In this document: in pieces, positions 8,638 to 18,100 of the stretch
How the letters are laid out: each line of letters starts with the position of its first letter
Numbering within the stretch: position 1 is the stretch's first letter
Source: Planctomycetota bacterium
GTDB taxonomy: Bacteria; Planctomycetota; J058
Direction of reading: 5' to 3'
DNA: 34,893 nt
Assembly (NCBI GenBank): GCA_020425635.1
Contig: JAGQRJ010000487.1
Location: 1-34,893 of the forward strand
The notes under the pieces: model-generated
The model's database searches: none
The model's input: the letters and a program-made list of their open reading frames with translations, nothing else
Told to the model about the DNA's origin: nothing
Made by a program: the position numbers and the translations under genes

Positions 8638-9615
8638 ATGATTCGCAGCACTGGATTCCTGTTCGCGCTGGCCCTCGTCGCCAGCACGCACGCCGCAGCC
8701 GGGGGCTTCCTCGGCGTCTGGCTCAACAAAGACGCGCCGAGCGGCAAGGGCGCGCTGATCGAGGAGGTCGCTCCCGACTCGCCGGCCGCCAAGGCCGGGC
8801 TGCGCCCGGGCGACTACGTCGTCCAGGTCAACGGCAAGTCCGCGACCTCGAGCGCAGACCTGATCCAGGTCCTCGAGCGCGGCCAGGCGAAGCAGACCCT
8901 CGAGCTCATGGTCGAGCGCGACGGCTGGGGCAAGCGGGTCAGCGTGACCCTCGCCGCGCGCCCCGGCGAGAGCGCTCCGCCCAAGAGCGACGTGCCCCCG
9001 GCGACCCCCAACCGGCCTCGCGGCTTCCTCGGGATCATGCTCGCGCGGCCGTCGGCCGGCGAGTCGCGCCCGGTGATCAGCGGCGTCCAGCCCGGCAGCC
9101 CGGCCGCCCAGGGCGGCCTGCGCAACGGCGACGTGCTGACCCAGATCGGGAAGGTCGCGATCGAGGACACCGGCGACCTCATGCAGGCCCTCGCGGAGTA
9201 TGGGCCCGGCGACGCCGTCGCGATTCAGGTCGAGCGCGCGGGCAAGCAAGCGCAGCTGAAGGTGACCCTCGGCAACCCGCAGATCGAGGAGGAGACGCCG
9301 GAGCCTCGCGCCAAGCCGAGCGCGCGGACCCCCGCCTCGCCGGCCGAGAAGCTCCCGCCCTACCTCGGCGTGGCCCTCGACGACAGCGACGGGACCCTGA
9401 AGGTCGCCGAGCTCTCGGCGAACAGCCCCGCTGAGAAGTCTGGCCTGCGCAGCGGTGACGTCGTGCTCAAGGTCGACGACACCGCCGTGACCTCGATCGA
9501 GTCCTTCGTGAAGGCCATGGAGGGCCGCTACGCCGGCGACGTGATCGTGCTCCAGGTCACGCGCGACGGCTGGAAGAACGAAGTCCGGGTGACCCTCGGC
9601 AAGCGAGAGGAATAG
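8638..9615 (+). CDS. Secreted protein of three PDZ domains
   Basis: Predicted 325 residues. Residues 1-20 are a signal peptide (FLFALALVASTHAAAGG). The mature protein is three PDZ domains at about 22-110, 125-220 and 238-325, each with the typical carboxylate-binding start (GFLGVWL, GFLGIML, PYLGVAL) and the S-PAAKAGLRPGD type motif, separated by Pro/Ser-rich linkers. There is no protease domain. PDZ domains bind C-terminal peptides, and in HtrA proteins they recognise misfolded or tagged substrates; here they could present substrates or join partners. It starts 22 nt after the four-PDZ pseudoprotease and ends 1 nt before the next ATG, with GAGGAG as ribosome site, so it is part of the same operon. 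Confidence 0.9.
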   Translation: MIRSTGFLFALALVASTHAAAGGFLGVWLNKDAPSGKGALIEEVAPDSPAAKAGLRPGDYVVQVNGKSATSSADLIQVLERGQAKQTLELMVERDGWGKRVSVTLAARPGESAPPKSDVPPATPNRPRGFLGIMLARPSAGESRPVISGVQPGSPAAQGGLRNGDVLTQIGKVAIEDTGDLMQALAEYGPGDAVAIQVERAGKQAQLKVTLGNPQIEEETPEPRAKPSARTPASPAEKLPPYLGVALDDSDGTLKVAELSANSPAEKSGLRSGDVVLKVDDTAVTSIESFVKAMEGRYAGDVIVLQVTRDGWKNEVRVTLGKREE

Positions 9616-9616
9616 C

Positions 9617-10660
9617 ATGCGCACCTCGACCCTCCTTCCCCTGATCCTCGCGGCGGGGCTCGCGAGCGCCCTCGGCGACTCCACCGACTCGCCGCTGGCC
9701 GCGCTCGACGCGGCCACGCAGCAGGTCGTCGACCGGGTCCAGGCCGCGGTGGTCGGCCTCGACGTGGAGCGCACGAACTACGGTCCGCGCGACCTGACCG
9801 CCCCGGAGCGGCAGCTGCTCGGCGTGGTCATGCCCTACGACGAGCGCTACTTCGCGCGCCCCGAGGGCCCCTGCTCGGCGGTCGTGATCGGCCCGCAGCT
9901 CCTGGCGACCTCGTCCTACAACGTCGCCGGCGACGGTGAGATCACCGTCCACACCGCCGACGGTCGCGAGGTGCACGCGACTCGCCTGGGCACGGACAAC
10001 AACCTCGGCGTGACCCTGCTCAAGACCGAGCAAGACGTCGGCCCCGCCCTCGAGCTGCGCACCGATGAGCCGCGGGTCGGCGAGTTCGTCGTGCTGGTCG
10101 CCCGCAGCAAGGCCTCGACCCCCTACGTGACCCGCGGGATCGTGAGCGGCCTCGACCGCTTCGGCGGCGACGCCTTCGCGCACTCCGCGCGCACGAACTA
10201 CGTGAACACCGGCGGCGTGCTGGTGGGCCTCGACGGACGCGCGGTCGGGATCTCGACCCAGCACGGGCACCGCGCCCGGCAAGGGCAGAACTCGGGGGTC
10301 GGCTTCGCCGCCTCCTTCGCCGACCTCGCGCAAAACCTCGGCCAGCTCAAGGAGGGCAAGGACATCGCCAAGCGCAAGCTGCCCTTCCTCGGGATCTCCG
10401 CCGACCCGGAGACCTTCAACGGCGGCGAGCACGGCGTGCGGATCGGCCGCGTGGTCGAGGGCTCGGCGGCGAGCGAGGGCGGCCTGAAGGCGGGCGACTG
10501 GATCAAGATCTTCAACCAGGTCGAGGTGAAGAACTTCCTCGAGCTGCGCGAGGAGATCCTCAGCCTCAAGATCGGCCAGGAGATCCTGGTGACGATCGTG
10601 CGCGGCGAAGAGACGATCGACCTGACCGTGAAGCTCGGCAGTCGAGAGGAGCAAGATTGA
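9617..10660 (+). CDS. Secreted HtrA-like pseudoprotease with one PDZ domain
   Basis: Predicted 347 residues with a signal peptide (MRTSTLLPLILAAGLASALG). Residues about 35-240 align by eye with the HtrA protease domain, again without a usable triad: Y101 stands where the His should be (LLATSSYNVAG), G131 at the Asp position (NLGVTLLK, though D127 is nearby) and T198 at the Ser position (YVNTGGVLVGLDG for NPGNSGGPL). A single PDZ domain occupies about 255-343. The substitutions differ from those in the first operon gene, which suggests independent loss. Its stop (10658-10660) overlaps the next ATG (10660-10662), tying its translation to that of the intact protease. A Thr nucleophile is conceivable but the missing His and Asp argue against it. 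Confidence 0.87.
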   Translation: MRTSTLLPLILAAGLASALGDSTDSPLAALDAATQQVVDRVQAAVVGLDVERTNYGPRDLTAPERQLLGVVMPYDERYFARPEGPCSAVVIGPQLLATSSYNVAGDGEITVHTADGREVHATRLGTDNNLGVTLLKTEQDVGPALELRTDEPRVGEFVVLVARSKASTPYVTRGIVSGLDRFGGDAFAHSARTNYVNTGGVLVGLDGRAVGISTQHGHRARQGQNSGVGFAASFADLAQNLGQLKEGKDIAKRKLPFLGISADPETFNGGEHGVRIGRVVEGSAASEGGLKAGDWIKIFNQVEVKNFLELREEILSLKIGQEILVTIVRGEETIDLTVKLGSREEQD

Positions 10661-11922
10661 TGCGAACCCTGCTGATCGCCGCGGCGTTGGCCGCGTGCCC
10701 CCTGCTCGCCTGCGCGGAAGACGACGCCCTCGCGCGCGCCCTCGCGCTGCAGGCCGACCTGATCCAGCTCACCGACACGGTGTCGCCCGCGTTCGTCGCG
10801 ATCGGCGGCGGGTCGGGGGTGATCGTCTCCCCCGAGGGCGACGTGCTCACCAACCACCACGTCGCCGGCGGCCGCAAGGTCGGCGAGACGTGGCAGATCA
10901 TGGGTCAGGGCGGGAAGATCCTGACTGCGGTCATGGTCGGCACCGACGAGGGCGGCGACATCTCGCTGCTCAAGATCCAAGACGCGGGCCCGTTCCCCTT
11001 CGTGCCCCTCGGCGACTCGGACAAGGTCCAGGTCGGCGACCCGGTGGTCGCGCTCGGCAACCCCTTCGGGTTCAGCAAGGACGGCAGCCCGCACGTGACC
11101 ATGGGGATCGTGAGCGCCGTACACCGCTTCCAGGGGGGCTACTCGGACGCGATCCAAACCGACACCGCGATCAACCCCGGCAACTCGGGCGGTCCGCTGA
11201 TCAACTTCGACGGCGAGCTGATCGGGATCAACGGCAAGATCAACTTCCGCTGGGGCAACCGGGCCAACTCGGGGATCGGCTACGCGATCCCCGCCAACCA
11301 GATCCGGACCTTCCTCCCAGCCTTCCGCGCCAAGGGCGAGGTCGACCACGGCACGCTCAAGGGCGTGGGCCTGGGCGACACCCCCGACGGCGGACGCGGC
11401 TGCCTGATCCAGCGGATCAGCAGCTCCTCGAGCGCCTATCAAGCGGGGCTCCGCCAGGGCGACCTAGTGCTGCTCGCCGACGGGCGCGAGGTCCACAGCG
11501 CGGCGCGGCTGCGGGGGATCCTCGGGACCTTCCCGGCGGGCTCGAAGCTCGACCTGGTCGTGACCCGGGGCGACGCCAAGCACACCGTCTCGGTGGCGGT
11601 GGAGTCGACCGCGGTCGCTCAGCGGGTCGCGGTCCGGGGCGGGTGGCTCGGCGTGCGCATGCAGCCCCACGACGAGGGCGTGGAGATCGCGAGCGTGACC
11701 CAGGACTCACCCGCGGCCAAGGCCGGGGTCGAGGCTGGCGACGTGATCACCGCGCTCGAGAGCGAGGGCCAGCGCACCGAGGTCAAGAAGACCGTCGACT
11801 TCATCAAGGTGCTGGGCAAGCTCAAGCCCGGGGCGCAGCTGACGCTGATCGGCAAGCGCGGCGCCCAAGAGATCACCGTCGGGGTGACCCTCGGCGAGTG
11901 GCCGAAGCTCAACCGGCGCTGA
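10660..11922 (+). CDS. HtrA/DegP-type serine protease with two PDZ domains
   Basis: Predicted 420 residues; an envelope quality-control protease. All triad residues are present: H67 (VLTNHHVAGG), D100 (GGDISLLKI) and S176 (INPGNSGGPL). The oxyanion-loop neighbourhood GNPFG and the TMGIVSA segment are also conserved. PDZ domains lie near residues 225-310 and 320-412. The N-terminus MRTLLIAAALAACPLLACAEDD is a signal peptide; LLAC could be a weak lipobox (C19), so it may be membrane-anchored or freely periplasmic. The ATG at 10660 was preferred to the TTG one codon earlier because it overlaps the previous stop and has GAGGAG about 8 nt upstream. Last gene of the operon, followed within 30 nt by a strong terminator. 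It is the only member expected to cleave peptides. Confidence 0.95.
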   Translation: MRTLLIAAALAACPLLACAEDDALARALALQADLIQLTDTVSPAFVAIGGGSGVIVSPEGDVLTNHHVAGGRKVGETWQIMGQGGKILTAVMVGTDEGGDISLLKIQDAGPFPFVPLGDSDKVQVGDPVVALGNPFGFSKDGSPHVTMGIVSAVHRFQGGYSDAIQTDTAINPGNSGGPLINFDGELIGINGKINFRWGNRANSGIGYAIPANQIRTFLPAFRAKGEVDHGTLKGVGLGDTPDGGRGCLIQRISSSSSAYQAGLRQGDLVLLADGREVHSAARLRGILGTFPAGSKLDLVVTRGDAKHTVSVAVESTAVAQRVAVRGGWLGVRMQPHDEGVEIASVTQDSPAAKAGVEAGDVITALESEGQRTEVKKTVDFIKVLGKLKPGAQLTLIGKRGAQEITVGVTLGEWPKLNRR

Positions 11923-11949
11923 GGCCCGTCGAGCTCGATCGACCCCCGA

Positions 11950-11978
11950 GGACCCGGAGCAACGCTCCGGGTCCTTTT
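11950..11978 (+). terminator. Intrinsic terminator of the PDZ/HtrA operon
   Basis: A perfect 11-bp stem (11950-11960 with 11964-11974, GGACCCGGAGC pairing with GCTCCGGGTCC), a three-base AAC loop and a TTTT run at 11975-11978. It lies 27 nt after the protease stop codon, so it closes the four-gene transcript and separates it from the giant gene. Confidence 0.9.
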
Positions 11979-12099
11979 GCGTAGGGAGCTGTGCTAGAGT
12001 CGTTTACGTCGAGGGTATCGAATGGGTCGAGGCGTTGGAGTCGGGTCGAGGTCGTACGTCAGATCCGTGTCACGTCGGTCCCGCTCGCTACGGTTCGTT

Positions 12100-12140
12100 C
12101 TTTTCATGCCTTATGACTGGGTCACTTAGACCTTTTCATG
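12100..12140 (+). repeat. Direct repeat CTTTTCATG upstream of the giant gene
   Basis: CTTTTCATG occurs at 12100-12108 and again at 12132-12140, spaced 32 nt apart, about three helical turns. Each copy is preceded by a GTCAC a few tens of bases upstream (12069 region and 12121-12125). The area is less GC-rich than its surroundings and sits between the operon terminator and the GTG start, so it may be a regulator binding region. The 214-nt stretch 11979-12192 contains no gene that I can support. Confidence 0.4.
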
Positions 12141-12192
12141 GTTGGTCCGTCCGTTGCTCTTAGTGAGCTCTGAAGGACGATCGGAGGATTCG

Positions 12193-15100
12193 GTGCACAA
12201 GCGCTTCGCGACCGCTACGGTCATGCTCGCCCTGCTCGGCGGATGGGTTGGGGCCCAAGAGCCCCTCGACCTGCCCGAGCCCACCAACGAGCGCTTGTTC
12301 GGCTTCGAGTTCGAGTTCGCGGGCGCCCGGGACCGGATCCTCTCCTTCGAAGAGATGCCCTGGGAGAACTACGAGCGCCTGATGCGCGTCGTGGTCGAGC
12401 ACTACGGCGGCAACCCGGCGGACATTCGCAAGGTCGACTTCATGAAGGAGACCGGGAACCTCGAGAAGTGGCCGACCGGTGAGCGCCCGCTGTTCCGCGC
12501 GGAGTGGACCGACGCCAAGGGCCGCAAATGGAAGATCGAGCCCGAATACGTCCAGTCGACCGGCCTCGACGGCTACGAAATGGTCACCCCGCCGCTGGAC
12601 GACCCCAAGGACCTGCGCGAGATCATCGACAAGATCGCGGCCTCGGGCCTGGTCAAGGAGGGCCTCAAGTCGGGCGTGCACCTGAACCTCGACGGCCGGA
12701 GCCTGACCCACGGCAACGACGCGCGCGCGCTCACCAACCTGATCCTGATGCACGAGAGCTACGAGCCCATGCTGCGCCGGATGTTCCGTCCGGTGCGCGG
12801 CGGAAGCCCGACCAACCGCTTCGCGCGCTCGATCGCGACCGACCACGAAGACCTCCTGCGTGAGCTCGACGCGCTGCCCCAGGAGGAGCGCACCCGCGAG
12901 AAGCTCGAGGAGCTGTTCAGGGCGCGCACCGAGCGCGAGGCCGCGCTGCACGAGGCAGAGGTTCGCGGCGAGGGCTCCTGGACCAAGCTCTGGAAGTACC
13001 GCTCGCTGAACCTGGCGAAGGTGCTGGACATCAACGAGCTGCACAACGGCAAGGCGGGCGTCGTCGAGTTCCGCATGTTCGACCTCGACGTGTTCAAGAA
13101 CCCCGACGCCCACGAGATGCAGGCCAAGATCTACCGCGCCATGGTCCGCCAGGCCGAGCTCATGGCCGAGCGCGGCGAGACCTTCCGCTACCGCCCGCGC
13201 AACCCCGCCCCCGAGGGCGCGGATATCGCGGTCTACAACACCCCCAAGGATCCGGCGGAGGCCAAGCGCGCCGCCGCCGAGATGCTCCAGACCATGGGCC
13301 TCAACCCGGCGGAGTTCACGGACTACCTCGACCGGACCCTGGTCCGTGAGGTGCTCCCCACCCGCACCGGGATCGAAGACGCCCTCAACCGCCTGACCGA
13401 CGCCAAGCTCGTCCACAACGGCAAGCCCTTCACCTACGGCTTCGAATACGAGGGCCGCGGCGCAGACGCGGTGAAGATCATGGTCCCCACCGACGCCCAG
13501 GAGCGCGCCAGCTGGGACGCGAAGACGGTCAGCGAGAAGAAGGCCTACTACCAGCGGACCGTCGGCAACAGCCCCGAAACGATCGACTCCTACTTCGAGC
13601 CCGACACCCGCCTGTGGTGGCTCGACCCTTACTGGTACACCGAGGGCACCGGCAACTGGGAGATCCACTCCAAGGTCTTCGACAACCTTGAGGAGGCCAT
13701 GCGCGCCATGCGCGAGGCCAAGACCCTGGCCGGGGCCTCGGGCAAGGGCTTCCACCTCCACATGCGCGACAACGGCCCCGATTGGGAGAAGCTCGAGGCC
13801 CGCGGGAGCGAGTTCGCCGACTTCATCGAGCGCGCCTCCGACTGGGTGTGGCTCCAGCGCGCCCGCCGCCTGAAGACCATGATCGGGATCAAGTCGTGGT
13901 CGAACGCGCGCCTCTCCCCGGACGAGGTCAACAAGCTCTCCCAGCTCGGGAACACCGGCCGGGCCACGATCCGGACCCAGGTCAACCGCTCGGAGAACTA
14001 CATCGACGTCGAGATCCGCGGCCTGACCAAGTGGGTCGACGACATCGAGCTCCTCGCCAAGCTGATCAGCAACGGCCTGGTCACCGGCAACTTCGGCGAG
14101 TGGAAGCACACCGACAACCCGCTCAAGGGCAAGACCAAGGGCGAAGGCTCGGTGAACTTCGCCGACTTCATGGAGGACTACTCGCGCAACGTCGAGGGCA
14201 AGTCACTGAGCAACGCGGAGCGTCGCCTCTACGACCGTCTCCAGCACGACTACATCAAGGCTGGCGACGGCGGCAACGGCTGGGGCAGCTCGCGGATCTC
14301 CGCCACCCAGCTCAACGTGGCCACCCCGCTCCAGCCCTGGCACATGGACCAGGCCCTCGACCCCTACCTGCGGCGTGACCTCTACTTCCGCCAGCAAGAC
14401 TACGCCCGCAGCCTGCGCTACACGATGAACAAGGTCATGCGTGGTGAGTACGGCGTCGACATGGAGGTGCTCTCCCCCGAGGGCTTCACGAACACCATGG
14501 GCCTCGAGCCGGAGCTCGCCGAGAAGCTGGTCACCGCGCGGGAGCTCGCGGGCGGGACCCTCGGCGTGGAGGACGCGCTGCGCATGGTCGCCAGCGGCGA
14601 CCCCGAGGCCGTCTCGCGCCTGAGCCCGGTCGACGTCAACGCCAGCGACGCGATCGTCGCCGAGCGCTTGAAGCTGACCCCTGAAGAGCTCGCCAAGCTG
14701 CGCGCCCACGCCAACAACGGCGACATCGTCGAGGCCCTCGAAGCCGCGGGGCTCGACGAAGCGCGCGTGCTCGAGGCCGTCGAGCGCTCGGGCGTGATCG
14801 ACATGAACAGCGTCGAGGGTGAGGCCCTCGCCAAGCGCCTGGGGCTCACCCCGAGCGAAGTCACGCGCCTGCTCGCCTACCGCGACGCCCACGAGGTGAC
14901 CTCCGAGGAGGCCATGCGCGCCGCAGGAGTGAGCGAAGCCGGCGTCGAGCGCCTGCTCGAAGAGGCCACCCGCAGCGTCGACCTCTCGACGGCCAACCGC
15001 GCACAGCTCGTCGAGGCCGGGTTCACCCCCGAGGAGGCGAAGAAGGTCGTGGCGGCGCGCAGCGCGCAGTATTTCCGCACCTACGAGGACCTGGCCAAGG

Positions 15101-18100
15101 CCGGCGTCGGCTCGGACGCGATCGAGTCCCTGCGCGGCAGCGACCGGATCAACAAGCGTCAGCTCAACACCTTCAGCGCCGAGGAGCTCGTGGCCCGCGG
15201 CGGGATCTCCCAGCGAGACGCCGAGCGGATCGTGCGCTACCGCAGCGGGATCAGCGAGTTCACCCCCGAGCTCCTCTCGGAGGTCCTCGACGACGCCAGC
15301 CGCGCGCGGGAGCTCAGCGCCCGCACCCGGCCCCTGGACCTGCAGACCGCCAACGTCGACGAGCTCGTCGAGCGTGGGATCAACCAGCGTGACGCCGAGC
15401 GCCTGGTGCGCTACGCCCGCGCCAACAACCTCAGCACGCCCAGCGGGCTCGAGGGCTGGGAGTCGCTCTTCCAGCAGCTGCGCGAGAAGGGCGTGATCCG
15501 CGGCGCCCGCCGCGTCCGCGACCTGGCCCAGCGGGGCAACCTCGAGAGCATCGCGATCGAGAGCGCGCCCGTCGAGAGCCTGATGCGCTTCGGACTCAGC
15601 GAGGCCGAGGCCAAGGAGGTCGTGCGCCTGCGCGACAGCCAGCCGCTGAGCGCCGAGTCGCTGGTCGAGGGCGGCTTCAGCGAGGCCGAGGCCAAGCGCC
15701 TCGCCGGCTTGATGCACGAGATCGACCCGCGCACCGCGAGCTACGCCGAGCTCGAGGCCCGCACCGGGCTCTCGCGCGCCGAGCTCGCCCGGGTGATCGC
15801 GCTCAGCGGCACCCAGGTCGACGTCGCGCCGGCCGAGGTCCTCGCCGAGCGCTTCGGGATCGCCCCGGCCAAGGCCTCACGCCTGGTCGCGCTCCGCGAC
15901 GGCAAGACCTTCGCAGAGGCCCTGGCGGAGGTCGGCCACGCCGACAAGCTCGACGCGCTGGTCGACCAGGCCAAGGGCGTCGTGATCGGCAACGAGAGCG
16001 TCTCGATCGCCGAGCTCGCGCGCCGCCTGCAGATCAGCCGCGAGACCGCGCGCAAGATCGTGCGCTACCGCGACGCCCACGACCTCGACAGCGTCTCGGC
16101 GCTGCGGCAGGCGGGCCTCTCCCAGGCCGACGCCGAGCGGATCTTTCCCCTGCTGGGCGACGGCGAGGCCCTCCGCGTGGCCGACGCGCCCGCCGAGCTC
16201 GGCCTCAGCGCCGAGGAGGCCAAGCGCCTCGAGGTCGCCCGCACGGCGGTCGAGTTCGGGGCGTTCCCCGAGCTGGTCGGCCAGGGCGTCGACTTGACCA
16301 CCGTCCGCGCCCTCCAGAGCTCGGACCTCAGCACCCAGGACCTCAAGACCCTGAGTGTGGAAGAGGTCGCCGAGCGCGCGAACATCTCCCGCGAGCGCGC
16401 CGAGGCGCTCCTGCGCGTGACCCAGGTCCACGACGTGGAGTCCCTGCGCGGGCTGCAGTCGGTGCTCGGCGCCGAGCGCGGGCTCGAGGTCTACGCCAAG
16501 GCCAAGCTCCGCCGCAGCAGCGGCCTCGCCCAGCTGAGCGAAGTCTTCGGCGAGGCGACCGCCAAGAAGCTGGTCGACTTCCGCGAGTCGCACTCCTTCA
16601 GCGCCTACAACAACGAGTCCAGCGTGCGCGCCCTCGGCACGAACGGGATCGTGCGCAGCGACGTGGTCGACAAGATCCTCACCTTCTCGCCCAAGGTCGA
16701 CCTCGAGACCGTGACCGTGGAGGAGCTGACCGGGCCGCGCTTCAAGCTCCCCGAGCGCGTCGCCCGCCGCCTCGTGGCGCTGCGCGACAGCAAGCCCGTG
16801 CGCACCGTCGAGGAGCTGCGCGAGCTGGGCCTGACCAAGGCCGAGGCCACCCGGGTGCTCGAGCGTTCCAAGCCGGTGAACGTCGAGACCGCCACCGCCG
16901 AGGAGCTGCAGCGGGCCGGCTTCACCGAGAAGCAGGCCGAGGAGCTGCTCGAGTTCCGCACCAAGCTGCAGAACGCTCCGACGCTCGACGCCACCGAGAT
17001 CAGCCGCCAGGTGCGCTTCAAGGTCAAGAAATGGGCGCTCGAGAACCAGCTCTCCGAGGGCCTGCTGCGCTCGCTGATCCCCGAGGCACGCCCGGGTGAG
17101 GTCCGCTTCGCCAGCGAGCTCCCGACCGAGGTCGCCCCGACCGAGGTGACCGAGGCCCGCGAAGGCGAGGCCCGCCGCGGCGTGACCGACGTCCTCGAAG
17201 GCCGCGAGGGCACCGTGAGCGAGGCCGAGGTCCGCGAGGGCGAGGGCTTCTCGAACCGCCGCGAGCGCGCCGGCTCGAGCGAGGTCGACGCCCGCTCGGC
17301 CGACGCCATGAAGGGCGTGTTCAACGCCGTCCGCACCAGCGCGCTCGCGCGCTGGGAGGCCCGGATCTACGGCCTGCCCGAGGGCGCGGATCGCGCGGCC
17401 TTCGAGGCCGGGCGCGAGACCCTGCGCAACCTCGAGCTCGAGATCGTGCGCACCAGCGACGTGCTCGCGCAGATCAGCGGGACGAAGGTCCAGGTCTCGG
17501 TCGGGCTCTACAACGAGCTCCTGTCGCGCGCCCCCGCCGGCGCCAACGCGACCCGCTTCGCCCTGCGCGGCCTGGCGCTGATCCTCGGCCACGAGCTCGC
17601 CCACGCCGGCGGGGTCAAGGTCGAGCGCCCCGCGGACATCGAGGGCCTGCGGATCGCCCGCGACTCGGCGGTCGGTGAGGCCTCGGGCAAGTTCACCCGC
17701 GCCGAGATCCGCGAGACCCTGGGCGCCTTCGACAAGCCCCTCGGCGAGAGCCGGATCTCGAACGCGCTCTACCGCATGAAGAACCTGATGCGCTACGGCC
17801 GGGTGGCCGCGCGCACCAACGCCCTCGAGGCGGCCGCCGAGGGCTCGCCCGAGGCAGACCCCTACGCGCAGTATCGTCGCGCCGACGGCACCGTGCGCTG
17901 GTCGCGCGTGGCCCGCGCCCGCGCCGCGGGCGAGATCAAGGGCGGCGCCCACTTCGCCCTGGCCCTGTTCTTCAAGGAGGTCTCGGTGCTCGTCGCCAGC
18001 GGCGACCGCGAACGGATGAGCGAGTTCTTCGACTACCTCGCCTCGACCGACTTCTACAAGGACTACGGGCTGTTCGTGGCCGGCGCGCGCATGGGCGAGG

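Noticed and set aside
11977-12000. Promoter TTGCGT ... TAGAGT before the giant gene
   Set aside because: The spacing is only 12 nt and the -35 overlaps the terminator T run, so the pair does not form a believable sigma-70 promoter; the TGCTAGAGT part alone is not enough.
12142-12192. ATG at 12142 as start of the giant protein
   Set aside because: It has no ribosome site and would place 17 residues before the signal peptide; the GTG at 12193 follows GGAGGA by 5 nt.
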